Positions 52,467-60,978 are shown, counted from the stretch's first letter. The stretch is 64,000 bases of DNA from an uncultured Slackia sp. (GCF_934630525.1 NZ_CAKTVX010000001.1:62001-126000), one strand, 5' to 3'. Made by a program: numbers and translations. The notes: generated from the sequence alone by a model not told the origin.

Positions 52467-53705
52467 TTACTTGCCCTGCAGAACAGCCAAGTCGACGGGA
52501 CCGGAAACGGCACCCTCTTTCTCGGCGGCCTTGATCTCGTCCTCGGAGTAGCCGAGTTCCTTCATGACGTCGGCAGTGGCAGAGCCAAGCTTGCCGCCCG
52601 GGATAAGGTCGTCGGTCTCGCCGAGCTCGAACTGAACAGGGGCAGTCGGGCACCAGCGCGGGCCATCGGGATAAGGAACAGCCTTGATATACTCGTTGAT
52701 GAGCGCGTTCTGATCCTCGTAGATGTCGGTCGGGGTCTGCGCGGGCTCGCACGGCATGTCGTTCTCAGAGAACATCTTCAGCAGCTCTTCGCGAGTGAAC
52801 TGGGCAAAGCCGTCGTCGAGAATCTTGACGACCTCAGGAGCGAGACCCTTGTCGTTGACGGTCTGGCAGCACTTGTAGTCAGGGTGATCGGCGAGCTCGT
52901 CGCGACCGATGAGGTGCATGACGCGCGGCCAGTCGCGGTCGTACTCGGGCAGGCACAGAACAACCCACTTCTGATCCTTGGAGCGGAACACGTTGTTCAG
53001 CGGGTTGTTGACCTCGAGACGGCTCTTCGGGTACGGGTTGCCGTACTGGGCGGAAATCATGCCCGTGGCAAGCGTGTAGATGCCAGCGTGCTGCAGAGCG
53101 CAGGTGACATAGTCGCCTTCGCCGGTCTTCTCGCGGCCCTGGAGTGCGGCAAGGATGCCAGCAACCAAGAACACGGAGCACTGGTAGTCGCCGTAGCCGT
53201 TGGTCGGGATCATGGGGGAGTCGCCCTTGTTAACCGTGGTGCCGAAAACGCCGCCGCGGCCCATGTAGCAGGTAACGTCGAAGCCTGCAGCGTCCTTCTC
53301 GGGACCCTTCTTGCCATAGCCAAGGCCGTGGCCCATGATCAGGCGCGGGAACTTCTCGTGCAGGGTTTCCCAGTCGAGGCCCATCTTGGCCAGAGACTTG
53401 GTGCGGGTGTTGGTAATGAAGACGTCAGCTTCCGCGAGGAGCTTCATCATGACCTCGAGGCCCTTTTCGGTCTTGAGGTTCAAAGCGACGAAGCGCTTAT
53501 GGAAGTTGGCCACGTCGAACGCGAGGTTCTCTTCGTCGCTGGAGGGCATGCCGAAAACGACAGCCTGGTTGACACGGCAGGGATCGCCCTTGAACGCCTC
53601 AACCTTGATGACATCGGCACCCCATTCGCCGAGGATGCGGCCCGTGGTCGGGGTCGCAAGGAAGGTGGTGAGGTCAACGACTTTAAGACCCTTGAGTGGT
53701 TGCAT
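52467..53705 (-). CDS. caiB: Class III CoA transferase, CaiB/BaiF type
   Basis: A 412-residue CoA transferase: LKGLKVVDLTTFLATPTTGR, LGEWGADVIKVEAFKGDPCR, FITNTRTKSLAKMGLDW, GFDVTCYMGRGGVFG whose Asp is the acyl-accepting residue of the family, and CSVFLVAGILAALQGREKTG. It moves CoA between product and substrate, sparing ATP once the pathway runs. The ATG at 53705 follows AAGGAGG; the longer frame upstream runs through the terminator. It sits between the dehydrogenase and the ligase in one minus-strand unit. Confidence 0.88.
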   Translation of the reverse strand: MQPLKGLKVVDLTTFLATPTTGRILGEWGADVIKVEAFKGDPCRVNQAVVFGMPSSDEENLAFDVANFHKRFVALNLKTEKGLEVMMKLLAEADVFITNTRTKSLAKMGLDWETLHEKFPRLIMGHGLGYGKKGPEKDAAGFDVTCYMGRGGVFGTTVNKGDSPMIPTNGYGDYQCSVFLVAGILAALQGREKTGEGDYVTCALQHAGIYTLATGMISAQYGNPYPKSRLEVNNPLNNVFRSKDQKWVVLCLPEYDRDWPRVMHLIGRDELADHPDYKCCQTVNDKGLAPEVVKILDDGFAQFTREELLKMFSENDMPCEPAQTPTDIYEDQNALINEYIKAVPYPDGPRWCPTAPVQFELGETDDLIPGGKLGSATADVMKELGYSEDEIKAAEKEGAVSGPVDLAVLQGK

Positions 53706-53789
53706 GCTTTCCTCCTTGTTGAAATATGCAATACCCGGTTTCCCGGTTGTATGGTCCGGGAGCTTCCGGACGCATTTCGTGGCGATTTC

Positions 53790-53840
53790 GCAAAAAAAGA
53801 AAAGGGGGCCATCCACCTAAGGCAGACGACCCTCCTTTCA
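53790..53840 (-). terminator. Terminator-like hairpin between dehydrogenase 2 and caiB
   Basis: On the minus strand AGGGTCGTCTGCC pairs, with several G-U pairs, to GGTGGATGGCCCCC, followed by TTTTCTTTTTTTG. It is an imperfect stem but has a long U-tract, so partial termination after the dehydrogenase is likely. Confidence 0.55.
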
Positions 53841-53884
53841 TGAGTGAATTTGTTCTTGTGCGATCGACGCCTTCAAAAGGGTGA

Positions 53885-55072
53885 TTACAGCTGGTACTCG
53901 ACCTTGCCGCCGAACTTCTGGCAGTTGCGGGCAATGGTGATGCGCTGAACGTTGGGAGCACCCTCTTCGAGCCACATGGCGCGAGCGTCGCGGTAGAGGC
54001 GCTCGGTCGGGCCGTACGGGCTGTCCTCGAAGTAGCCGTCGCCACCGAAGATCTCCAGCATGCCGTCGGAGACGATACGGGTGGAGTAGATGGAGAACAG
54101 CTTGCACATAGCAGCCTTCTCCTCGATGTACTTGCCGTTAGGATCGGCGTCGTACTCGCGGCCGAAGTCGTAAACCATGCAACGGAGAGCATGGGTGTAC
54201 ATCTGCATCTCAGCGATTTCGCGCTTGATCATCTGACGGGAAGCGATCGGCTTGCCGAAGGTGATACGGTCGTTAGCGCGGGCGAGGGAGATCTCGAGCA
54301 TACGCTGGCACATACCGAGGTTAGAAGCAGCGATGTGAGCACGGGAAACAGACAGGGAGTGGATAGCAATCTCCATGCCCATGCCCTCTTTGCCGAGCAG
54401 GTACTTCTTGTCAAGCTTCATGTTGGTGAACTTGAGGCCGGTGTGAGCAGCACCGCGAGCGCCCATCATGTGAGGCATCGGGGTGACTTCGTAGCCCGGG
54501 GTGTCAACGGGGACGAAGAAAGCGGAGAGACGCTCGTCGCCCTGCTTGGTGGGATCGGTCACAGCGATGACGTAAGCGAATTCGCAGCAGTCGGTGTGAG
54601 AGATGAGCCACTTCTCGCCGTTGAGGATGTAGTCGCCATTCTCGTCCTTCTCAGCGGTGGTGTGGATGTCAGCACCGGTGCCGCCGGACTGCTCGGTCAG
54701 AGCGAAGCAGGTGAAGATGGTCTTGTCCTGGAACTTGTCCATGTACTGGGCCTTGAGCTCGTCCGAACCGTAGTCGTCGAGGATGCGCCAGTTCAGGTCA
54801 GCTGCATAGTGCAGGTGCATACGCATGCCGCCAGGACCACGGGAGAACTGCTCCTGAACGCGCAGGATGTCGAGCTCCGAAAGATCCCATCCACCGTACT
54901 CAGCGGGGAGAGCGAAACGATACAGGTCGTTTTCCTTGGCCAGCTCGTAGAACTTCTCGGGGAAGACGTTCGTCACCTCGATCTCGGGCTGCATCTCCTC
55001 GAACGGACCCTCTGCGAGCTCCTTGATTTGCTCGAGATATGCGTCGAACTGCTCCTTGGACAATTTGCTCAT
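53885..55072 (-). CDS. Acyl-CoA dehydrogenase, paralogue 2
   Basis: A 395-residue acyl-CoA dehydrogenase, closely similar to the one at 47445-48644: FALPAEYGGWDLSELDILRV, FSRGPGGMRMHLHYAADLNW, LTEQSGGTGADIHTTAEKDE, NDRITFGKPIASRQMIKREI, EIFGGDGYFEDSPYGPTERL, LEEGAPNVQRITIARN. It is first in the minus-strand dehydrogenase-caiB-caiC unit and probably performs the main reduction or oxidation of the CoA ester. AAGGAGG precedes the ATG. Codon choice is strongly C-ending, suggesting high expression. Confidence 0.9.
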   Translation of the reverse strand: MSKLSKEQFDAYLEQIKELAEGPFEEMQPEIEVTNVFPEKFYELAKENDLYRFALPAEYGGWDLSELDILRVQEQFSRGPGGMRMHLHYAADLNWRILDDYGSDELKAQYMDKFQDKTIFTCFALTEQSGGTGADIHTTAEKDENGDYILNGEKWLISHTDCCEFAYVIAVTDPTKQGDERLSAFFVPVDTPGYEVTPMPHMMGARGAAHTGLKFTNMKLDKKYLLGKEGMGMEIAIHSLSVSRAHIAASNLGMCQRMLEISLARANDRITFGKPIASRQMIKREIAEMQMYTHALRCMVYDFGREYDADPNGKYIEEKAAMCKLFSIYSTRIVSDGMLEIFGGDGYFEDSPYGPTERLYRDARAMWLEEGAPNVQRITIARNCQKFGGKVEYQL

Positions 55073-55515
55073 GTGAACCCTCCTTAAGGTTACCTAAGCG
55101 CTTACCTTGAACCTCGGCTCGAGTGCTTTTGCTCTCTCGCCTCCGTTCAGCTTGTGAGCATATTGTGCACCGCTCGTGGGGAAAAATCTAATTAATAGAA
55201 ACACCAAAACTGTTTTGAATTCATAAGCCTCGCTTATACATAGGTGCCAAAGTGGGTGCTTTTATGTGTGGGCATAAGGAAATACCGTCTAAAACAGGGG
55301 ATAAATATCCGAAAAAGAGAGGTGAAAATACCCACAGAATAGCGAAACTGTTGGGTATGGCATTTTTAACTATAAGCAGAACTAGGGTAATTGATAGTGA
55401 TAGCTTATCGAAGTTGGAAGTTTTGTTGCTTGACAGATGCGGAAGTCGTGATACGCGTGCGCCCGTTCAAATAAACAACAAGAATAAACGTTCATGATTT
55501 TGCCGTGAATGAATC
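55073..55515. other. A/T-rich divergent region between the CoA island and the rimP operon
   Basis: About 440 bases, markedly less GC-rich from about 55180 on than anything else in the window. It contains CAAAAC-T-GTTTTG (55205-55217), a possible LysR-type dyad about 135 bases upstream of dehydrogenase 2. One 81-codon ORF (55252-55497) crosses it but has no good start signal. No RNA gene was recognised. Confidence 0.5.
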
Positions 55516-55545
55516 TTGCATACCCGTAGGTGACTGTGTTATAAA
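55516..55545 (+). promoter_or_regulatory. Promoter for rimP-nusA-infB
   Basis: TTGCAT (55516-55521) and TATAAA (55540-55545) are 18 bases apart. The transcript would begin near 55553, about 128 bases before rimP, and include the attenuator hairpin. Confidence 0.6.
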
Positions 55546-55599
55546 AAGACCACGCACTCGGGCGTAGCCCTTGTGCATTACAACTTTTTCGTCATTGAG

Positions 55600-55632
55600 A
55601 GAAAGTGGGGCCTGGTCCCGCTTTCTTTTTTG
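55600..55632 (+). terminator. Attenuator-like terminator in the rimP leader
   Basis: AGAAAGTGGG (55600-55609) pairs with CCCGCTTTCT (55617-55626; one G-U pair) around GCCTGGT and runs into TTTTTTG. It is a complete intrinsic terminator 50 bases ahead of rimP and downstream of the predicted promoter. Confidence 0.7.
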
Positions 55633-55680
55633 TATAGGGGAGTTTCGCCCTCGCGCGAAACCGTTCGAAAGGAGGCATCG

Positions 55681-56154
55681 ATGCTCACCGCCAAAGAGAA
55701 GAGCCTGCTTGCGGCTTTGGAACCGCGTGCGGCGTCTGAAGGCGTCGAGGTTGTGACCGTCGAAATCGTCGGCAGCCGCAAAGCCCCCACGATTCGCGTG
55801 TATCTCGATACCGCAAAGGGCATTTCGTTCGATGAGATCACGGCCGCCCAAGTGTGGGTGAACGAGATCATGGACGAGATCGATCCGTTCCCGGGTGCAT
55901 ACACCTTGGAGGTCAGCTCGCCCGGCATTGACCGCCCACTGCGCACGCCCGAGCATTTCGAGCGTTTCGCTGGCGATGAGGCCTATGTGGTCACGAATGG
56001 TCCCATTGAAGGCCGAAGCCGTTTTACGGGCACGCTTGCGGGCTTTAACGCCGAAACCGAATGCGTGTTGCTCGATGTCGATGGCGCGCGTTGCGACATT
56101 CCGCTTGCCGACATCAAGAAGGCGCATGTGAAAGGCGTCGTCGAATTCCGTTAA
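55681..56154 (+). CDS. rimP: Ribosome maturation factor RimP
   Basis: A 157-residue RimP. The N-terminal domain has VEVVTVEIVGSRKAPTIRVY and the family signature YTLEVSSPGIDRPLRTPEHF (about 80-100), followed by a small SH3-like domain. It assists 30S maturation. The ATG at 55681 follows AAAGGAGG; the longer frame runs through the attenuator. It heads the rimP-nusA-infB-rbfA operon. Confidence 0.95.
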   Translation: MLTAKEKSLLAALEPRAASEGVEVVTVEIVGSRKAPTIRVYLDTAKGISFDEITAAQVWVNEIMDEIDPFPGAYTLEVSSPGIDRPLRTPEHFERFAGDEAYVVTNGPIEGRSRFTGTLAGFNAETECVLLDVDGARCDIPLADIKKAHVKGVVEFR

Positions 56155-56247
56155 TCGAACTTTTCTTTATAAAGAGAAGGTTGCCCCCAATACGAATTTG
56201 CACCGAGAGGGCGCATATGCGCCTTATTGAGAAGAGGAAGGAAGACA

Positions 56248-57453
56248 ATGGCATCCCAGCTTATGGAGGCCCTGCAGGCCTTGGCGCACGAGAAGAAGAT
56301 CGACGAGTTCTATCTTATCGAGCGTCTTGAGGCGTCGCTTGCCAAGAGCTACCAGAACATTCTTGACCTTGAGTGGGACGCTCGCGTCACCATCGACCGT
56401 ACTACGGGCAAGATCTATGTTTACGAGCTCGTTCCGGTTGGCGAGCCTGACGAGGAGACCGGCGAATACGCCGAGTTCGAAGAGCGCGACGTCACTCCCG
56501 AAGGCGTGAGCCGCATCGCCGCTCAGAATGCAAAGGGCGTTATCGCCGCCATGGTTCGCGAAGCGGGCCGTCAGAGCATTTACGAAGAGTTCAGCGACCG
56601 CGTGGGCGACATCGTGACCGCCACCGTGCTTCAGGCGACGCCCGACTTCACCATCGTGAAGATTCGCGACGGCGTCGAGGCCGAGCTTCCGCATTACGAC
56701 CAGAAGCGCAACCCCAACGAGCGCAACGAGCGTCCGATGGGCGAGCACTATCGCCACAACCAGCGCATCAAGGTGCTCATCATCGATGTGCGCGACCCCA
56801 ACTCCCTCGAGCCTCGTACCCGTGGCGAAGCGGCACGTCCCGCCATCGTCGTGTCCCGTACGCACCCCGACCTCATTCGTCGTCTTTTCGAGCTCGAAGT
56901 GCCCGAGATTTATGACGGCATGGTCGAAATCAAATCCATTGCCCGTGAGCCCGGCGCCCGCTCCAAGGTCGCCGTCGCAAGCCGTGAGCCCAATCTCGAC
57001 CCGGTTGGCGCGTGCGTTGGCCCCAAGGGCTCTCGCGTGCGCATGGTTGTCGAAGAGCTTCGCAACGAGCGCGTCGACGTTATTCAGTGGGACGAAGATC
57101 CCGCGAAGTACGTTGCTCAGGCTTTGAGCCCTGCTCGCGTGAACCGCGTCATCATCGACGAGGATAAAAACTACGCCACCGTCATCGTCCCCGACGATCA
57201 GCTCTCGCTCGCCATTGGCAAGGAGGGCCAGAATGCCCGCCTCGCCGCGCGCTTGACCGGCTGGCACATTGACATCAAATCGGCAAGCTTCAATGCTTCT
57301 GCGCCCGTGCACGAAGAGAACCTCTTGCTCGACGAGGAAGAGGACGTTGAAGAGGGCGAATTCTGCGCATATGTCGCCGAAGACGGAACCCCTTGCCGCA
57401 ACCATGCACGTCCTGGAAGTCGCTTCTGCGGCGTCCATGCCGACTGCGAATAG
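56248..57453 (+). CDS. nusA: Transcription termination/antitermination protein NusA with C-terminal zinc-finger-like tail
   Basis: A 401-residue NusA: N-terminal RNA-polymerase-binding domain (EALQALAHEKKIDEFYLIER), S1 domain (DRVGDIVTATVLQATPDFTI), and KH1/KH2 (REPGARSKVAVASREPNLDP, VGPKGSRVRMVVEELRNERV, LAIGKEGQNARLAARLTGWH). After an acidic linker (LLLDEEEDVEEGE) the last 30 residues read FCAYVAEDGTPCRNHARP and SRFCGVHADCE, a Cys/His set resembling a small zinc finger and not part of ordinary NusA. The ATG at 56248 has AGGAAG upstream. ylxR, normally between nusA and infB, is missing. Confidence 0.95.
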   Translation: MASQLMEALQALAHEKKIDEFYLIERLEASLAKSYQNILDLEWDARVTIDRTTGKIYVYELVPVGEPDEETGEYAEFEERDVTPEGVSRIAAQNAKGVIAAMVREAGRQSIYEEFSDRVGDIVTATVLQATPDFTIVKIRDGVEAELPHYDQKRNPNERNERPMGEHYRHNQRIKVLIIDVRDPNSLEPRTRGEAARPAIVVSRTHPDLIRRLFELEVPEIYDGMVEIKSIAREPGARSKVAVASREPNLDPVGACVGPKGSRVRMVVEELRNERVDVIQWDEDPAKYVAQALSPARVNRVIIDEDKNYATVIVPDDQLSLAIGKEGQNARLAARLTGWHIDIKSASFNASAPVHEENLLLDEEEDVEEGEFCAYVAEDGTPCRNHARPGSRFCGVHADCE

Positions 57454-57483
57454 CATCGCAGGAGAGGAGACTAGGAGAACCAT

Positions 57484-60249
57484 ATGGCCAGCATGAGAGT
57501 TCATGAGTTGGCGAAGGAATTCGGCATGGACAGCAAGGTGCTGCTCTCTCGCATCCAAGATCTCAAGATCGCCGCGAAGAGCCACGCAAGCGTCCTTTCC
57601 GAGGCCAACGTAGAAAAAATCCGCGAGGCGCTCGCTCCCGAGCTCGGCGCCAAGGCAGCTGCGGGCATGGATGCCGAAGCAGCCGCCAAGGCCCAGGCCG
57701 AAAAGGCTGCCGCCGACGAGAAGAAGGCCGAAGAGGAGCGCGCGCGTCGTGCCGCCGTCGAGCGCGAGCGTGAGCTTCGCGCCGAGGAGCGTGCGCGTCG
57801 CGACCATAATTCCGCAGCAAAGGGCGAAGCTTCCGCTGCGGCCGCTTCCGCCAAGCAGACCAAGCGCCCGCCCGCGCCTGCGGTGAATTCGGGCCTTTCG
57901 AGCCTGGCTCGCCAAATCGAGGAGCAGAAGGCCGCCGCTGAGCATCGTCGCAAGAAGGCCGCGCAAGACGCGCGCGCCGCGAAACTCGCTGCTGAAGTCG
58001 CCAAGAAGAAGGCTGTCGCCGAGGCCTTGGCGAACCGTGGCGCGAAAAAGCCTGCCGCGAAACCCGCTGCCGAGCGTCGCCCGAAGCCCGCTCCGACCGC
58101 CGCGCCGCGCAAGTCTTCCTTCGACTCGCTGCTTTCGCAGATCGAGGCCGAGAAGAACCGCCTTACCGCCGAGAAGGCAGCCCGTCCGTCTCGCAACGAC
58201 AATGCCGCTGCGGGCAATAAGAAGAATGCCAAGGGCGCTGGCAAGCGTGGAGGCCACCATTTCGAGCCCGATGTTCCCGAGCTTTCCAATAACGGCGAAG
58301 ACCGTTATGCCCAGATGGCCGTTCAGGCCGAGAAGATGCAGCGCGACAAGGTGCTCGCCGAAGCGCGTGCCGCCGTTGCCGCCGCATCGAATAACGAAGG
58401 CGAAGGCCGTCGTAAGAAGCGCAAGGAAAAGCGCGAGGCCGCTCAGCGCGAGCGCATTGCCCAGGAGGCAATGGAGCGCGGCATCGATCCCAGCCTGATG
58501 CTCGACGAGAATGTCGTCGAGGTCATGCAGGGTTCCACCGTGGGTGAATTCGCCGATTTGCTCGGCGTTCCCTCGGGCGACGTGATCAAGCGCCTGTTCC
58601 TGCTCGGCCAGGCCCTTACCGTCACCCAGACCATGAGCGACGAGCTCATCGAGCTCATCGCCGACGACATGGGCCGCAAGGTGCGCATCGTGTCGCCTGA
58701 AGAGGAATTCGCCGTCGTGTACAACGACAAGGAAGAAGACCTCAAGCCTCGTCCTCCCGTGGTCACCGTTATGGGTCACGTCGACCATGGCAAAACGTCG
58801 TTGCTCGACGCCATCCGCCACACCGGCGTCGCGTCGGGTGAAGCTGGCGGCATTACGCAGCACATCGGTGCTTCGGTCGTCGACATCAATGGTCGTCAGA
58901 TCACCTTCATCGACACGCCGGGCCACGAGGCATTTACCGCCATGCGTGCTCGCGGCGCCCAGGTGACCGACGTCATCGTCTTGGTGGTTGCCGCCGACGA
59001 CGGCGTTATGCCCCAGACGATTGAGGCTATCAACCACGCGAAGGCCGCAAACGTGCCTATCGTGGTTGCCGTGAACAAGATCGACAAGCCCGGCGCGCAG
59101 CCCGACCGCGTGCGTCAAGAGCTCGTCGAGCATGGCGTCATCCCTGAAGAGTGGGGCGGCTCCAACATGTTCGTGAACGTTTCTGCGAAGCAGAAGCTCG
59201 GCATTGACGATTTGCTCGAGACCATCATCCTTCAGGCTGACGTTCTTGAGCTCAAGGCTAACCCCGATGCTTTGGCCTCCGGCTTCGTTATCGAAGCGAA
59301 CCTCGACAAGGGTCGCGGCCCGGTGGCTACCGTGCTCGTGCAGCGCGGCACGCTCAAGCCGGGCGATTCCGTTGTCGCCGGCGAGAGCTACGGTCGCGTT
59401 CGCGCGCTTATCGACCCGCATGGCAACCATGCCAAGCAGGCTACGCCTTCCGACCCCGTTGAGATTCTGGGCCTGTCGAGCGTTCCTACCGCGGGTGACG
59501 AGTTCCGCGTGTTCGAGGACGAGCGCGATGCCCGCAAGCTCGCTGAAGAGCGTGCGATGCGTGCCCGCCTGAAAGAGCAGCAGACCAAGAGCCATATGAG
59601 CCTCGACGACCTCTTCAATCGCATCGAAGAGGGCACGACCGAGCTCAACCTGGTCGTCAAGGCCGACGTTCAGGGCTCCATCGAAGCGCTGCGCGACGCG
59701 TTCGAGAAGATGGACCAGTCCGAGGTCAAGATCCAAATCATCCACTCTGCCGTGGGTGGCGTGACCGAGACCGACGTAACGCTGGCCGCCGCGTCCGACG
59801 CAATCATCATCGGCTTCAACGTGCGCCCGACCGCAGGTGCGCGTAAGGCTGCCGAGCATGAGAAGGTCGACATTCGCCTGTATCGCGTTATCTACCAGGC
59901 GATTGAAGACATCAACGCAGCTCGTATCGGCATGCTGGCGCCGGAATTCGTCGACAAAGACACCGGTTCCGCCGAGGTCCGCGACGTGTTCCGCGTTCCG
60001 AAGGTTGGCAATATCGCCGGCTGCTACATCACCGAGGGCGAAATCTCTCGCGATGACAAGGTGCGCGTCGTGCGTGACTCCAAGGTCATCTACGAGGGCA
60101 AGATTTCCTCGCTGCGCCGCTTCAAAGATGACGTCAAGTCGGTCAAGCAGGGCTACGAGTGCGGCATTGGCGTCGACGGCTACCAGGACATCAAGGTCGG
60201 CGACGTTATCGAGGGCTATCGCACCGAAGAGGTCGAGCGCACCGAGTAG
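57484..60249 (+). CDS. infB: Translation initiation factor IF-2
   Basis: A 921-residue IF-2. It has an N-terminal IF2_N module (MRVHELAKEFGMDSKVLLSR), a long Ala/Lys/Arg/Glu-rich linker (about 55-330) and a second IF2_N-like module. The G domain follows with GHVDHGKTSLLDAIRHT, DTPGHEAFTAMRARGAQVTD and NKIDKPGAQPDR, and then domains II-IV ending in the fMet-tRNA-binding C2 domain. It positions initiator tRNA. The gene starts 30 bases after nusA with AGGAG and is followed by a 12-bp-stem hairpin. Confidence 0.97.
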   Translation: MASMRVHELAKEFGMDSKVLLSRIQDLKIAAKSHASVLSEANVEKIREALAPELGAKAAAGMDAEAAAKAQAEKAAADEKKAEEERARRAAVERERELRAEERARRDHNSAAKGEASAAAASAKQTKRPPAPAVNSGLSSLARQIEEQKAAAEHRRKKAAQDARAAKLAAEVAKKKAVAEALANRGAKKPAAKPAAERRPKPAPTAAPRKSSFDSLLSQIEAEKNRLTAEKAARPSRNDNAAAGNKKNAKGAGKRGGHHFEPDVPELSNNGEDRYAQMAVQAEKMQRDKVLAEARAAVAAASNNEGEGRRKKRKEKREAAQRERIAQEAMERGIDPSLMLDENVVEVMQGSTVGEFADLLGVPSGDVIKRLFLLGQALTVTQTMSDELIELIADDMGRKVRIVSPEEEFAVVYNDKEEDLKPRPPVVTVMGHVDHGKTSLLDAIRHTGVASGEAGGITQHIGASVVDINGRQITFIDTPGHEAFTAMRARGAQVTDVIVLVVAADDGVMPQTIEAINHAKAANVPIVVAVNKIDKPGAQPDRVRQELVEHGVIPEEWGGSNMFVNVSAKQKLGIDDLLETIILQADVLELKANPDALASGFVIEANLDKGRGPVATVLVQRGTLKPGDSVVAGESYGRVRALIDPHGNHAKQATPSDPVEILGLSSVPTAGDEFRVFEDERDARKLAEERAMRARLKEQQTKSHMSLDDLFNRIEEGTTELNLVVKADVQGSIEALRDAFEKMDQSEVKIQIIHSAVGGVTETDVTLAAASDAIIIGFNVRPTAGARKAAEHEKVDIRLYRVIYQAIEDINAARIGMLAPEFVDKDTGSAEVRDVFRVPKVGNIAGCYITEGEISRDDKVRVVRDSKVIYEGKISSLRRFKDDVKSVKQGYECGIGVDGYQDIKVGDVIEGYRTEEVERTE

Positions 60250-60254
60250 TTATG

Positions 60255-60282
60255 AGTACTTTGGCCTGTCGGCCAAAGTACT
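60255..60282 (+). terminator. Hairpin directly after infB
   Basis: AGTACTTTGGCC (60255-60266) and GGCCAAAGTACT (60271-60282) form a perfect 12-bp stem around TGTC, 5 bases after the stop. The U-tract is minimal (TTC), so it may be partial, allowing read-through to rbfA. Confidence 0.65.
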
Positions 60283-60290
60283 TCGCCGAC

Positions 60291-60416
60291 GCTGTGCGGC
60301 TATCGGGCGCTCCATCTTGGCCTTCAATCGTCGCTCGCGTACCGAAGTACGCGTCGCTCCTCTTTCAGGCCAATCTGGGGCACCGGATAGCCGCTCGCCG
60401 ACCGGCGTGCGACAGC
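60291..60416. repeat. Long imperfect palindromic element between infB and rbfA
   Basis: Nested pairing: GCTGT/ACAGC (60291, 60412), GGCTATC/GATAGCC (60298, 60386), TTGGCCT/AGGCCAA (60318, 60367) and CGCGTAC/GTACGCG around loop CGAA (60336-60353). The left arm has GGGCGCTCC, the motif shared with the other palindromic elements. A side hairpin (CGCCG-ACC-GGCG) is inserted in the right arm. Confidence 0.65.
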
Positions 60417-60545
60417 ATCTTTGATGTTGTTATGACTTGAACAAATTGAACTCCAGAATGCGCAATGCCGAGTTCTCGGCATTGCGTTTCCTGCGTTTGA
60501 ACCGCCTATGCGGCGCCGACGCGTCGCGAGAAAGGGTGATTCCAC

Positions 60546-60974
60546 ATGAAACAGAACTCTTCGAGCCGAAAGCTCAACGAACAAGCGCGCGAGGTGCTCG
60601 CGCATATTCTGTTGTTCGAGGTAAGCGACCCGCGCCTCGACATGGTTACCATCACGGGCTGCGAGGTGAGCTTCGACCGCAGCATGTGCAACGTGTATTA
60701 CACCGTCGATCCGAGCCGTTATGAAGACGCCGCCGCGGGCTTTGCCGCCGCTTATGGCCGCATTCGTTCGCTCATGGGCCGCGCCCTGCATTGGCGCGTG
60801 ACTCCCGAGCTGCGTTTTATGCTCGATGCGAGCGTTGATGAGGCGCAGCGTATCGCTGAGGCTCTTGCGGGCGATGCTGAGCGCAACGAGGAAAGCGCGC
60901 GCAAAAATGCCGACTTCGACGATTCGGTGTACCACCGCGACGACGAAGACGACGATTTCGAAGACGAGGAGTAG
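60546..60974 (+). CDS. rbfA: Ribosome-binding factor A
   Basis: A 142-residue RbfA: RKLNEQAREVLAHILLFEVS, DPRLDMVTITGCEVSFDRSM, YGRIRSLMGRALHWRVTPEL. It is a KH-domain factor for 30S maturation. The last 30 residues are strongly acidic (DDEDDDFEDEE), an extension beyond the KH domain. The nrnA ATG follows after 4 bases. Confidence 0.94.
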   Translation: MKQNSSSRKLNEQAREVLAHILLFEVSDPRLDMVTITGCEVSFDRSMCNVYYTVDPSRYEDAAAGFAAAYGRIRSLMGRALHWRVTPELRFMLDASVDEAQRIAEALAGDAERNEESARKNADFDDSVYHRDDEDDDFEDEE

Positions 60975-60978
60975 CGGC

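Noticed and set aside
51804..53843. 679-codon plus-strand ORF opposite caiB/caiC
   Set aside because: It lies entirely antisense to two clear enzymes with full motifs and has no own start signal or domain.
55252..55497. 81-codon plus-strand ORF in the A/T-rich gap
   Set aside because: GTG start without a Shine-Dalgarno, no recognisable family, and it overlaps the region expected to hold divergent promoters.
56224..59859. 1211-codon minus-strand ORF opposite nusA-infB
   Set aside because: It is a mirror of Ala/Lys-rich, GC-biased codons in the real genes nusA and infB. Composition is typical of antisense shadow frames.
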